Shown here: positions 48,738 to 61,600 of the stretch, in pieces
Position numbering within the stretch: position 1 is the stretch's first letter
Layout of the letters: each line of letters begins with the position of its first letter
DNA from: Stromatinia cepivora
Lineage: Eukaryota; Ascomycota; Leotiomycetes; Helotiales; Sclerotiniaceae
Assembly: GCA_014898415.1 (NCBI GenBank)
Contig: RCTD01000016.1
Span: 1,240,001 to 1,304,000 of the forward strand
Reading direction: 5' to 3'
Length of the DNA: 64,000 nt
The notes under the pieces: model-generated
Database searches by the model: none
Told to the model about the DNA's origin: nothing
The model's input: the letters and a program-made list of their open reading frames with translations, nothing else
Position numbers and translations under genes: made by a program

Positions 48738-49697
48738 ATTCTTTCGCAATTGATTGATAGTAGGAATGTGTTTTGAATCGAACTGATAAAACTGTACTTG
48801 AGGGGGGATGTGTTTGTACCAGTGATTTTTTTGCAAACTAGAAACGATTAGATAACCCTCTTTTTTTCTTCCCTCCCTGAAACTTGACAAATACCGCAGC
48901 GTCCTGAAAAAGTGACTTGCATGTCCTCGTAATCATTTTTTGAGTTGCAGCTGCATGTATCAACATTTCAATAATCACTTACATACACACACCCATCGGT
49001 AATCTTTAATACCCCCTCCCCACATGCAGTCAGCCGGCACGGACCCTTGCATACTGCAATATCGTTTCACATGATAGTTGCGCAGTAATAAAATAATATG
49101 CGAGCCAATTTTGAGGCTCCAATATCCGCTGTGCACATATGGAATTTCGGGAATTCACACTGCGCTGGTCGCAAGAAACTTGGTTTGGGCAGTTTTCCTC
49201 GACCGAGTATGATTTATCTTGTGTTGAAAGACTCCAACGAAAACGTATGTTATGATGTCGCCACATTCACAGTATGTACGAAGATCAAACCGACCAGTCG
49301 TGATGTGGCTTCCGAAGTTGCCGTAACAGTGTTCCTCGTGTATTCTGTGCGAGTGATGAACGCGGACGGTTCGCTCACCCTTCACAGCATGCATCTCCGA
49401 GTGATATCAGGTGCGAAAGGAGTCCACCTTCCCGACCTGGTGTTTGGATGGTGGGAACATGTAACGTATGCTGAATATTAGTGGTTGTGCCGATGTAGGG
49501 GACGGAAGGGATGAGTCCGATGATGTGGCAGGGAATGATGCGGTTTCCCTCCTTCTCATAATTGCCTTAGAAAGAGGACATCTTGAAGTCTTCACTTGAA
49601 CGATTAGTACAACACCTTAAGATCACGACCGCACGAGTTCCAACGCATCTCAATCGTGATACATTGAGGTCAAACAACACCCATCCACAGAGTCAAC
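48738..49697. promoter_or_regulatory. Divergent promoter region of methyltransferase and diterpene synthase
   Basis: 960 bp between two divergent genes of the cluster. An open frame at 49098-49481 has no recognisable motif. No specific binding site can be named. Confidence 0.45.
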
Positions 49698-52469
49698 ATG
49701 GCCAGCACCGCCGAGATGAACCTTGAGCCCAGGGCTCGCGAGCTTGTCGATGATGTTATGCAGAGATTAACTAGCTCTCAAGGCATTTCGTCAATGTCTC
49801 CTTCTATCTACGATACCGCATGGGTATCGATGATAAGCAAGTGCGACGATGGAGTATCACGCTGGTTATTCCCGGAAGCTTTTCGATATCTCCTCGAGCG
49901 ACAGTCGCAACATGGAGGATGGGGAGAGAATTCAACTCAATCGGACGCAATTTTGAATACATTGGCAGCACAACTAGCTATGATGAGGCACCGAGATGTT
50001 CGCGCACTCGAAAAACACGACGATCTTGTACTTCGTATAGATAGGGCTCCCGCCCCCCTTCGAGAGTCTTACCAGGCTTGGGATGTGAGGTCTGGTCTAC
50101 ATATTAGGTTCGAGATTCTTGTGCCAGCTCTTTTGTCAATGCTTGAAGGCAACGGCAGAAAATTCTCATTTCCCGGAAGAGCAGCGCTCATGGCTTTGAA
50201 CAAGAAGAAGCTGGCAAAGTTCGACATAATATGCTGTATGGCAAGCAGGAAACAACTCTTGTACATTCACTTGAGGCTTTTGTGGGAAAGATCGACTTCA
50301 ATCGTGTCCGTCATCATGCTGTAGGAGGCTCAATGATGGCCTCGCCAGCATCTACCGCGGCTTACCTCATGTATAGCTCATCATGGGATGATGCAGCAGA
50401 AGTCTATATTCGAAATTGTATCTCAAATGGCCCTGGACAGGGGAGTGGTGGGGTGCCTAGTGCGTTTCCTACCACTATATTCGAGATAACCTGGATATTT
50501 TCAGCTCTCCTGGAGAGTGGAATTTCATCGGAATCGTTGAGTTACCAAGCATCAGTTGACACGGCCAGGTTCTTAGAATCTCAGTTGGTCGTAGGAAATG
50601 GCACTTTAGGGTTCGGTCGTGTGCAAATGTTCACTGTTTTGCACTTTCGTAGACTAATATATCCACAGCGCCGGGCCTGATGAGTGATTCCGATGACACG
50701 GCCAAGGGGCTCCTGACTCTCAATCTGCTAGGCCATAGAGCCAACCCAACTCTAATGATCAGCCAATTCGAATCGACATCTCGATTTCTCACATATCCCA
50801 CAGAAAGGAATCCTTCGCTGAGTGCGAACTGTAACATTTTGAGTTGTTTACTTCATTTGCCAAGACCAAATGAATACAATACGCAGATCTCAAAAGTTTC
50901 GGCTTTCATCTGCGATACGTGGGACGCAGGATTGGTAACAGATAAATGGGTATGAAACCTGCCATTCCATTATCATCCAGAATTGGGCTTACATGACACA
51001 GAACCTTTCTCCTTTCTATCCTATCCCAGAGTCTGGTACATCTTTTGAAGCTTCTAGGAAATGGCAGACTTTTAGATGTATCGAAGACTCTCGCAAAAAG
51101 CCAGGTACCGATTGTTCTCGCACAAATAGTCGTGAAGCTTCTGCGACAACAGCAGTCCGATGGCTCTTGGGGATACAAAGGCTCAAGTGAGGAGACTGCA
51201 TATGGTTTACTGTCCTTGAAAGCCATCGTCGCGTGTCAATGGCCTCCAGCGACAACTTCCAAGATACTCGATTGTATATTCCTTGCAGATAGTTCCTTGA
51301 ATTGGCACAAGGCTTCCTATATCTGGATTGAAAAGGTCACCTACTGTTCTCCGTATCTTTCTAGGGCTTATGCTATTGCTGCCATGAGATGTCCGATTCC
51401 GGATCAAAAAGATGGCAAACCCCTTGATTTGCATCGCATGGAACTCCCAAAAATCCAGCAGTACGCTAGCTTTCTCGGCGCTCTACCCTTATTTGTGTAC
51501 GCCTCAACGTGGCTTTTGGAAGAATCAGTTGTTCAGAGCTTCTTATTTACAGCTAGATTGAGAACGCGTCGCTTAGAGATATTCCCTCAAAGTGACACGA
51601 TCAAACGCAAGTATCTAGCTTATATCCCAATGACTTGGGTTACCACAAACAACATATCTCGGGCTGAGATTGATAACGAGTCTCTCTGGGAAATGATGGC
51701 GATTTCAATACCTGTTTATCAAGCAGATGAATATATGGAGCAATCGTTGCTCCGCAATTCCAACATCATTTGCAGCCAATTCGAGATATCATCTCATGTA
51801 TGCGTGCACAAAATGTTGGGGTGGGCTAACAGGAGACTAGCAGACGATCACCGAAACTTGGTAATATCTGAAGTCGAAGCAGTACTTGCAAACTTCATGA
51901 ACTATATCATGACACACTAAAAGGTGATTCAGGCATCACTCAACGTGCAGCTCCAGCTACGAAGCTCAATTACAAAGTTCTTGCTTGCACATGTAACTCA
52001 GATCGAAGATAACTTACATTTATCTCCGCAAACCAGTAGGTACAAGGGAGGCGTTCCATCCAACATACCACAAATGCCATACTTTGACTGGGTTCATAGC
52101 ACCTCGGCAAAACATACTAGTTGCCCTTTTGCGTTTGAATTTTTCGCATGTCTCATCGATGACACTGGTTGTGGCATCTTCCGAAGTGCGCGGCAAAAGT
52201 ATGTCGCCAATGATGTTTGTCAACATCTAGCTACCATGTGTCGCCAATACAACGATTATAGCTCGGTGACAAGAGATCTTGCCGAAAGCAATCTAAATAG
52301 TTTGGACTTCCTCGAATTCAACGATAGTGATGTCGAGACTGATGGTGAGGATCAACGGGTATCTACCGATCAAGCGTCTTCAGTAAATGACAAGAAGAAA
52401 GAGGAATTAATGTGGCTCGCCGAGTATGAGCGTGGCAGTCAAAAAGTTGGAGAGTATCATGGCCGGTGA
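49698..52469 (+). pseudogene. Bifunctional CPS/KS-type diterpene synthase, disrupted
   Basis: A two-domain cyclase: the class II site turns geranylgeranyl diphosphate into copalyl diphosphate, and the class I site makes a kaurene-type hydrocarbon. The start MASTAEMNLEPRARELVDDV is followed by SPSIYDTAWVSMI and QHGGWGE. Introns are 50616-50668 and 50950-51001. The class II acid motif DSDD (50686-50697) and the class I motif DEYME (51726-51740) are both readable, as is the second metal-binding element NDYSSVTRDLAE. Lesions: a -1 frameshift near 50222 (KKLAKF / NMLYGKQETTLVHS), a second frameshift near 51017-51026 (WNLSPFYP / LSQSLVHLLKLLG; compatible with a 5-bp loss in a CTATC repeat), and an in-frame TAA at 51918-51920. 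About 890 codons remain, near the family length. The exact product cannot be predicted. Confidence 0.9.
51918..51920 (+). other. Nonsense codon in the diterpene synthase
   Basis: TAA between NFMNYIMTH and KVIQASLNVQ. Coding resumes in the same frame and carries the conserved C-terminal NDYSSVTRDLAE element, so this is a point lesion (CAA-to-TAA is the simplest origin) and not the natural end. Confidence 0.8.
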
Positions 52470-53318
52470 TGTTATGGCAAAATTGAAGCTTTTCATTGAT
52501 GTGACAGACTTGTATGGACAGATATACGTGGCGAGGGATTTGACAGGTCGAGTGAAGTAGGGTATCTCGGTTCTCCCCCCCTTTTCCTATCTTCGGAAGC
52601 GAACACGGAAGATAGATAACAAAGGTTGAATGATACATATCATTGCTTGCAAGAAACGCAGAAGGAGCTCTGCTAAAACATCTGATCGTTCCTTAGTGTG
52701 GAGATAGGACTGTAGGTAGCCGCTGCTACGCTTTAGGTTAAGGTTGCAGTGAAGAACGAAATATTAAAGCTAAAACAATACAAAGGGTTTTAAATCCATG
52801 AGTAACATGTGATCATGCCGAATCCCATGAAAAACTGAGTAACAACCTTGCGATTCCTTTTTGAGTGGCTGGGTGAGTAAATGCGTATGCGCCACACTAA
52901 GGCGCTCAATCCCAATTATGGCTACGCACGTCCAACATCATTTCAAGAGAAACTTGTTGCGCTGGGCTGCAAGGTGGTGTTGGCAGGATGAGCCAAGGTA
53001 TATACAAGAAGATTTTGGTATTGGCATTGGCTAACCACTTTGGTAGAATATATATAGTATTGGAGTTGTTCCGGATGCAGATGTATATATAATACGTATT
53101 TGTTGTAACTTTAAGACATTCCACAGAAATTTCATTGTCTTGTATATTCTATCCTCGAAATCACTTACTCATACTCTTCGATGATTCATATTATTGATTA
53201 ACTTTTTATCTCAATTAACAAACACGAGACTTTGAGTTCTTAATCAATGAAGATATATATTCAATAATTATCAATTTATCCTTTCTTGTCGAAAAACAAT
53301 TCGCCAAGAACTTTCGTC
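52470..53318. other. Intergenic
   Basis: Spacer between the diterpene synthase relic and the IQ-motif gene. No coding pattern. Confidence 0.6.
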
Positions 53319-55622
53319 ATGAAAATGTCCCCTCCATTCGCTACGGCTTCATATCCTGATTTTGATGTATCTTTATCAAAAGATACATGGAGGCGGAGTT
53401 TAAGTTCCGTACGAGAAGATATATCCACTGTGAATGTGGATGAGAAAAATTACAAGCCATACGAACAGAATATTCGGTCGAATGGAATAAATGGAAGTAC
53501 CAATCATAAGAAATGCGATTCGAAAATAAGTGTTGAGGGTACATTAAATAACGATTTTACATTCACTTCAAGATCTGCGACTGCGGCGACGACGACGAAT
53601 ACAAATCACGATAGATCGAACCCTCAATTTCCTCACAATCGATCAAATCCACAACATTCGCATCATCCCTCTCGTCTTAGTGTCTCCAGCAAAGCATCTT
53701 CAAAATCCCATCAAGAATATATTAATTCCCTCGCCATGCCACCACCCGAAGTAATTCAAAAAATCAATCACGTCCAAGAAGAAAAAGAAAAAGAGGCAAT
53801 CGCGAAACGATTAGGTGATGATCCAAATTTAGGTGAAAATGAGAGGTGGAAAGCTGCGGAACTTATACAGAGGAATTATAGAGGACATAGGGAACGGAGG
53901 ATTCTGGCAGGAAAGAGATTGGATGTAGGAACTCGATGGGTTGAAGCGGTTAAGGAGGCTCGGTATAGGAATTTAACAACTCCAAGAGCGAGAGATAGTG
54001 GGGAGAAGGAAAGAGGAAGTCGAAGTTTGGATGGGGAGGGGGAGGGGGATTCGTCTATGAATACAGAAGGAATAGGAAATCTGACTTCAACAACAACAAA
54101 TCGAACATCCCACGCACGAGAAAATTGGAGGAAAATCGGTATGATAGCTCGACGAGCAGGTGGAGATGAAGAATCAGATGAGGAAACTGAGTATGAATCT
54201 GGAGATTTGAATGAGGAAGAACGGATCGCGAGACGACAACGTCGACTTGAAGAAAAAGCTGCGAGACAGAAAGCTGCGAAAATAATGGACTTACAATATT
54301 TTCTTGAAATGGTCGATCTTAAACATAGATATGGATCAAATCTTCGTACGTATCATGAGGAATGGAAAAAAGCAGATACAAATGAGAATTTCTTTTATTG
54401 GTTGGATTATGGGGAGGGGAGATTTATTGATTGTCAAGGATGTCCGAGGGAGAGATTAGATAGGGAACAAGTGAGATATTTGAGTAAGGAGGAGAGATTG
54501 GATTATCTTGTGAAGATTGATGGAGAGGGAAGATTATGTTGGGCGAAAAATGGTGAGAGGATTGATACGACGACTGAGTGGAGAGACAGTGTTAGAGGGA
54601 TTGTGAGGAATGATGACGAGACGCCTGCTTTTACACCAGTGAGTGAAGAAGGGGATAATGAAGGAGAAGAAGAGAGTGAAAGTTCCAGTGATGATTCTCC
54701 ACATCATCACCCTTCACATACTCGTACACAATCTCACTCACAAGAACAAGAACTCGAAGCACTACAAGAAGAATCCCGCGCCTCCAAATACGCATCTCCC
54801 GAATACGACAATGCACCCGGCATGAAAAAGGTCTCTCACATGTCTGCCTCTACAATATTTAACAAACTTCTTCGAGGTTCGGTCAAGAAAAATACATGGA
54901 TTTTCGTGGCTGATACTTCATTTCGTCTTTATGTGGGGATTAAACAAAGTGGTGCATTTCAACATTCTTCTTTTCTTCATGGAAGTAGAATTAGTGCGGC
55001 TGGATCAATCAAAATTAAAGATGGACGATTAACTAAATTATCTCCATTGAGTGGACATTACAGACCTCCCGTATCGAACTTCAGAGCTTTTGTCAAGAAT
55101 CTCAAAGCAGAAGGATGCGATATGAGTCGCGTGAGTATTTCTCGGTCGTTTGCGGTCCTAGTGGGATTAGAAGCATATGTTAAAACGAGGAAGAGAGCCA
55201 AGAAGGTGATGGGGAAAGTGGTGAGGAGGAAGGATAAAATGTTGGATAAAGAGGGGGTGGTTAGGCGGGATGAGGAAATGACGGATAAGTGCGAGAGTGC
55301 GGAGAAAGAGAGGAGATTCTTGGAGGAGGAACAGGAGAGGAAGGATGATCAGAGATTTTTGGATAGGGTTGTGGGGGGCCGATTGAGGGCCTTGAGTTTG
55401 GGGGGTAGAGATGATGGTCATGCGTTCCCTGCTTCGACGGTTCTGAAGACGCGTAGTAGGAATGTTTCTACCGTGGAGGGAGAGTATGGGGAGAAGATTC
55501 TTTCGTTGGATAAGGGGATGGGAAAGGAGAAGGAGAAGGAAAAGGAAAAAGAAGCAGCGATTGAAACTCCAGGACCGGGCCCTGAAAATGCTATTCCGCC
55601 TCAAGGGAGAAGGGAGAAGTGA
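53319..55622 (+). CDS. IQ calmodulin-binding-motif protein, fungal conserved
   Basis: Single-exon gene for a 767-residue hydrophilic protein; the ATG at 53319 (MKMSPPFATASYP) is chosen, with a second ATG two codons later. The N-terminal ~140 residues are Ser/Asn/His rich. One IQ motif, AAELIQRNYRGHRERR, lies at about residues 178-193. Charged linkers follow (ERIARRQRRLEEKAARQKAAK). Next is a conserved block with LQYFLEMVDLKHRYGSNL and FFYWLDYGEGRFIDC, an acidic stretch (EEGDNEGEEESESSSDD), and a second conserved block around TWIFVADTSFRLYVGIKQSG. The tail is a Lys/Glu-rich coiled-coil-like region. It probably binds calmodulin or a light-chain-type partner. The biological role is unknown to me. 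Confidence 0.88.
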   Translation: MKMSPPFATASYPDFDVSLSKDTWRRSLSSVREDISTVNVDEKNYKPYEQNIRSNGINGSTNHKKCDSKISVEGTLNNDFTFTSRSATAATTTNTNHDRSNPQFPHNRSNPQHSHHPSRLSVSSKASSKSHQEYINSLAMPPPEVIQKINHVQEEKEKEAIAKRLGDDPNLGENERWKAAELIQRNYRGHRERRILAGKRLDVGTRWVEAVKEARYRNLTTPRARDSGEKERGSRSLDGEGEGDSSMNTEGIGNLTSTTTNRTSHARENWRKIGMIARRAGGDEESDEETEYESGDLNEEERIARRQRRLEEKAARQKAAKIMDLQYFLEMVDLKHRYGSNLRTYHEEWKKADTNENFFYWLDYGEGRFIDCQGCPRERLDREQVRYLSKEERLDYLVKIDGEGRLCWAKNGERIDTTTEWRDSVRGIVRNDDETPAFTPVSEEGDNEGEEESESSSDDSPHHHPSHTRTQSHSQEQELEALQEESRASKYASPEYDNAPGMKKVSHMSASTIFNKLLRGSVKKNTWIFVADTSFRLYVGIKQSGAFQHSSFLHGSRISAAGSIKIKDGRLTKLSPLSGHYRPPVSNFRAFVKNLKAEGCDMSRVSISRSFAVLVGLEAYVKTRKRAKKVMGKVVRRKDKMLDKEGVVRRDEEMTDKCESAEKERRFLEEEQERKDDQRFLDRVVGGRLRALSLGGRDDGHAFPASTVLKTRSRNVSTVEGEYGEKILSLDKGMGKEKEKEKEKEAAIETPGPGPENAIPPQGRREK

Positions 55623-58600
55623 TATGATATGTTGAAATGATTTATGAATATATGGATGGACCTGCAAACGAATTTAGCGATGCATGTCTAGGGGAAGATA
55701 ATATCTTTCTTGGACTGGATAGAAGTTCGCTAGTGGATTAAATTAACTGCTTGAATGAGAATGAGGATGCGTATGAGGATGATTGGATATTATTCTGGGT
55801 GTGAGGATGACTGGATGTTGTACAGCATCAGTGAGCCTGGAAGATGGCTTCGACGCAGGTATATAATGACTTGATATGATATAATATGATACCCCTACAT
55901 AGAATGCCAAAGTTGAGGCAACGAAGAATATTGTTTATTGTTTTTGAAGGGTTGTTGAAGGGGAAATAGAATTGGGCGTATTTGTGTTAATTGTATTATC
56001 TTGGGTGGCTTTAAGGGATCGGAGAGAGCTTTGGAGTGTAAAATGTGAATATGAATGTGATGTGATGATATGATGATTATACATAATACGATTTGATATT
56101 GAGATGATAATTTGGTAAATTTGGTAGTTAGTGGAGAGATGATGAAGGTAGGTGTATATCATATATATATAACTAGGCATTTGATAGAATGAGTAATATA
56201 GTTACAATCACTCATATCTTGATTTATAATATGGAGAAATATCCATTCTTTATTGGAATCTAGATGGGAGTAAATGGGGGTTGGGAGGGGGGGAGAAGAA
56301 GAAGGAGAAGGAGTTTAGTTTAGATTAGATTAAATTGGGGATTAGTGATATTATGGATTGTTGAGTTTTAGGGGAAGCTTTTGAGGGTATTTTTGTTTTT
56401 GGATTGAATGGTGGGAGGTGAGTGGGTGGGGAGAAATAAAGAGTAAGGAGTGGGAATGGGATATGGAGAAAGAGAGAAGGAAGAAGGGAGTGAAAAGGGA
56501 GTAGATGACGAGCGAGGCAGTAAAAACAAGGAGGAGAAGGCAAAAGGCTATAAATTGATGAGGTTTGGGAATATTGGGGAATTAAAATGTGTAGTTTGTT
56601 TATTGGGGTTTGAAGATTTGGGGCTGTTGAGAGGAGCTAGGGTGTGAGGAGATGGGGAAGTGGGATGTAATTATATATAAAAGGACCTCTCGTTTTTTTG
56701 ACTCGATATAGTCTCGAAGAAGTGATTAGTGGGTTGAGGTTTTGTGATGGTAATGATAATGAGAGTGATAACACTTGTAATATAACTATAACTATAACTA
56801 TAACACTGACAATGACAATGACAATCACCATAATACTAAACAAAAATAACAAGAAATATATTCGGCGATAATGAAATAGAAAAATAATAAAAAGACACAT
56901 CTGTCTTACAGATGGCCAGAAATCATACAATTCCCTTCAAAAGAAAGAAAAAATCAAGAGACATCTTCTGATCAGGGAAGGCAAAGGCTAGGGCAAGCAA
57001 CACCGGGCCTGTTTCTCTGTTTTTTTCCTTCTTAGGATTTAATAATTTGTTATATTTGACATGAAAGGGGGTTTTATATGTTTATATACTGGGTGTATTA
57101 AAGCTGTGATTATCTATGACGATGTGGATTAGAGGGGAGGGATGGGTCAGGAAGTTGGGGAGCATAAATTGACGTTCTTGGGGTGAAGATCTGAATCAAT
57201 TGAGCTAGCGAGCTTGAAAGGAATTCAAAAAAGGAGACGGAGGCATAAAATTTGTGACGAATGATTTTTCGTTTACTTCAGTCACGCTATTAAAATATAT
57301 GCTTTGAGAAAGTTGCAGGTTCTATTCATAAATGTTATCGTCGTTGGTGTATGTTCTAACTCTAGATATTTGAAATTTCAATATTTATTGCTATTGTGAT
57401 GATGTTGTTGTTGCTTCATGGATTATCGCTTTCGTTAGAGAATGAGGTAGGTCTTGATGTGTCACGCTAAGTATTCAGACTATTAGAGATGAGATATAAA
57501 ACGCCTCTTCTGGAAATGAATCTGTGCCTCATGGTTATATTCGATTCCTATTTTAACTATTCATGTAACAAATCAAAGAAGAACGAAGAGCTGCAGTTCA
57601 TACACTTTAGACGAAGTAGTCTGGCTTCTCAACGCTAGTCTATGCAGCATAAGCTGTTCACATATGAAATCATATCGAAGTGAAGAGTTTGCAGTAAATC
57701 TTGATAAAGAAAACTAGCTTGATCTGCGAAGTTGAATTCATGGTTGAGATATAAAAACATCACTTTCCGAATAAATTTCGTCCCGCATCATATGGATTAA
57801 TAACATGACGCATATTGTACCCCAGACCAAACTGTAGCAATCCCAAAATTTGTTCTTGTCAGTATTAATACCTTGATCGAAATTCTGATAGATATATCTA
57901 TATGACTCTGACAACTTATTATGATTATTACGCAGCAATTCGTTGTCTCTCCGTCAGAGCCACGCTATCATTTTAAGTGAATCAAGATCAACATCATTCA
58001 TATCAATTTAATAGGTAACTTTATATTTATCACGGAAAGATTTTCCTTAGACATAGTTAAAGTCCCCTAATTTGTTTTACAGGATTAAGATACTCGATAT
58101 GGATTCTCACTAAATGAAGTTTATCATTTGTAATGATTCGTAGTTCTACTCATTATGAAAACATTACGTTCTTATTGCTGCCAGAAGTTCATTCATTACA
58201 ATCACAGCTGCATTTTTACAACAATTGTCATTCTATTCTTTGCGGAATTTTGATATCACTGTCTAGTAGAGGTAGTTCGTCTATATGTCCATGGCCCCAA
58301 GAAATCCAAAATCTGTTTGGTGTTGAGGTAAATAAGAGTTGGGCGCCATTCATGCACCAGAAGCCCTAGTTCAAGATGTTCTTGAAGTCATTACTATTAA
58401 ATGGAGAAAAGATGTACTGCGAGCCTTTATATGTTTCCTTGAATATTGTACTCCACTCTCCGGCTTGAATCACTTGTTGAAGTGCTTGTTCGCGAGACGA
58501 GCACTAGAGGATTTGAATCCCTTCATCTTGTTGGCCAGCTTTCCTAGGGTGCAAATATTTACTATATAATATCCCATTCTCTTTGGAAAGAACTTTCGTT

Positions 58601-61600
58601 AATAAAAAAACAATGCCACTTCGTATCTGGAAAAAGTATGGTGATATAATGTCGGAAACCTCAAGTTCCTCTGAGGTCCTGCCACGCTAGTGGCTCGTAA
58701 TTGTCTAGAGTTTCTTAATATTAATTCCTCCTTGTTGTATCTTTCTGTCATCATTTTTCTTAAAATTATTCTCATTGCCATGTTCGCTGATTTAGTATCA
58801 TTGCCGTTCAAAACATGTGATCTATTTCTGTATATCTCTCCAGTTAAAACGATGAGTCGCTCAAAATCTGAGACAAGATTACGAAAGATATACACAATTC
58901 CAAGCAGATTTTATCATTCATCAATACATCTAGGCTGCTTCGTACCCAGCATTAGCATAACATAGTAAGAAACTATGATTAGAAGACATTGAAAGTAGAA
59001 GAGGTTTATATATCCAAAAAGATAATGTCACGGCACAATACCGGAGTTTGGCAAAATAAAAAATCCCATATAAATACCACACAATGTTCTTTAACTCAAA
59101 CCTAGACTTCAGCTCCCCCGTGCGAATTTTAGCTACCACGCAATCATTCCGCCATAAGTCCTGACGGGGTGGGTAAAATCCATGTCTATGTCTATGCCAT
59201 CCATTCACCTCATTTTACCATACGCTCGTGAGTTTCTGGTAGTTGATGCAGCTTTTCCGCTTCGACAGTGTTTCTTCCTTATCTTGCCCCGCAATATTAT
59301 GATGAAAATTATGAGTGAGAGTATCTGAAGCGTTGTGCTAAAATATAAAGGCTCTCTTCTAATCCATGATATCTGCTTCGCTTATTTTAATTTCTTCCTC
59401 TTAGTCTCTAAAACCAATCTACTGTCATTAAACTTGACACTCTTGATTTCCTCTTCTGCATTTCATCAAACTCAGCAAACTTCTGTTGATATAATCTCAG
59501 GTCTATCATCGCGCCGTAAAAAGATATCTTTCCCTACCGTGTATCTACCTAACAGCTAAGCCGATATGACAACCCCAAAAACCAATTTGAGAGGGGATCA
59601 TGAAACTCTGTATTCGGTATATATAATCTTATTTCGGTCTCAATATCAAGATAGTAATTGTACATCCAAAGTGGTTTTTTCGCAGACATGGGTTTCCCAA
59701 TGGGATTGGAAGTCAACATTTATATCCGCGAATTAAATGCCTGCTTAGGATGCAAAGAATGCGTTACAAAGATCATGCTACGCGTTGTGTTTGTGATGAG
59801 AAGGACGGCAATGACAGTGAAAAATTGAAAATAGAGAGAAAAGTTAGGACAGTAACTATAGTGCGTCGAGAATGGGATCACGTACCAAGACGATGTCTTC
59901 ACAGAGTATACCAAGAAATAATATTTGCATTAGGAAACCAGCACATAGAGGCACGGTGCCATGCTTATCCATCACGCTTACGGGATCAAGTTGATATGAA
60001 GAATAGATTGAAAAATAGAAGGGATTTTTTTATAGTTTTGTTTGGAGAAGCATAAATACCTGTTTTGGGATGATGCAGTGAATACTAAGATACTTCGTCT
60101 CATTCCCTCAATATTCCGTATCTTGACCCATAAACACATGACCTGAAATACCGTAGTCTCCCAGGAACCAGTAATGCCCAACACAATTCATATTATTAAG
60201 TAGCAGAAGATTCCCAACATGAAGAATTTCGGATCACTATTCGAGTATAAAAGGGTTTTCTTTTGCTAACCTTGGGGTGTATGATATTCGGATCTAGCAG
60301 TATATGCAAAACAGGAATTCCATGGGTTGTGTAAATCGAGTAATACTTCTTGTGTGGAATTACCAAGCAAGAACTCCATCTGTAGTAGGAGGCGCAGAGC
60401 AGGCGGACTATGATGACTCTTATTCTATTTGATAATGTAGGTTATGAGTTAACCAAAAAAATCAGCAATGAATAATGGTAGAAGGATGACAGCAGCTATA
60501 GTAAGAAATGATAGAATTCGATAGAACTTTTACGAAGAAGAGAGCTTGGTAATGGCGTATATTACCTTCGCTGTAATGGCAATATATGAGGCTTAAAATA
60601 AAGCACAACTAACTGCCTGAGTCCCAGAAGTGTTTTTGTTTTCTTCCCAATGATCTATGATGAAAGTCAAGATAATAGGTAACGCGATGACTTTATATAT
60701 CTCAACCTGACGCAGCATAATAAGACATCTTATTCACACTACGAATACAAAGCTCCTTTATGCAGGTAATCAGCCTCATCATATATTGTACTTTACCAGC
60801 TTCCACCCAATCAGATCTATCTAACTCCATACCAACTTCCAGAATCTCATACTTTACGTATCACTACCTAGGCATCTATCAAGATATTAGTACCTAGTAA
60901 ATATATAAACACCCCAGATCTGTAACTGAACATGCAAGTTGTGTAGTGATAGATGTCTGGCCATGTGCCATGGACATGGAATAGGGGGTTCTTAAGCTTG
61001 TTGCTATAATAACGATCGCTTCGCATCTTCAGGGAAAAACTCTATCATCTAACCGTGAGGTCTCCTGCTCCTGCTCCCGCTCCGATTATGCAAATTCCAG
61101 AGAAAGACCACACGTTTTAGCGATATTTAAATTGTCTCAACGCTGAAAATAAATTGTTGACAATATCACTGACACTTATCCTTATTCGCCATCTTTATCA
61201 CACATGACTGCGGATACTGACTGTCACATGCGGAAGAATTTCCCATAAAGATCTCAATCTGTGAGAATGTCCTTCCTGCAACGACATTGCGACACATGAG
61301 CTGAGGTAAGAGCTCGAATGTTATTGTGCAGAGATCCGGGAAGTAGAGGAGCAGGTAGATTTAGATGGTTTGGTATCTGTGAGAGATTGGCATTTCATAG
61401 TTGGGATGGAAGAATATTCATTCTATGTGCAAGCGTCACGCCTTACTACGTCGTGAAGATCAATGGTATTGCTGATTGATGCAAGCTACGTATATAACAG
61501 GTTTATTCTTGTTCCATCTTTTCTTTCCATCTAGGATAATCCGGAGGAGGGGAGAACAGGTCTGGAGAGGCCATCGGCGCTGGAATTCGTTCATTCCAGC

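Noticed and set aside
49098..49481. 127-codon open frame in the divergent promoter
   Set aside because: No motif, no splice partner, and a competing open frame on the other strand; treated as chance.
55167..55667. 166-codon open frame on the minus strand
   Set aside because: Antisense shadow of the Lys/Glu-rich tail of the IQ-motif protein.
59750..60055. 101-codon open frame in the gene desert
   Set aside because: Composition is unremarkable, with no known domain and no neighbouring exon; not enough to call a gene.
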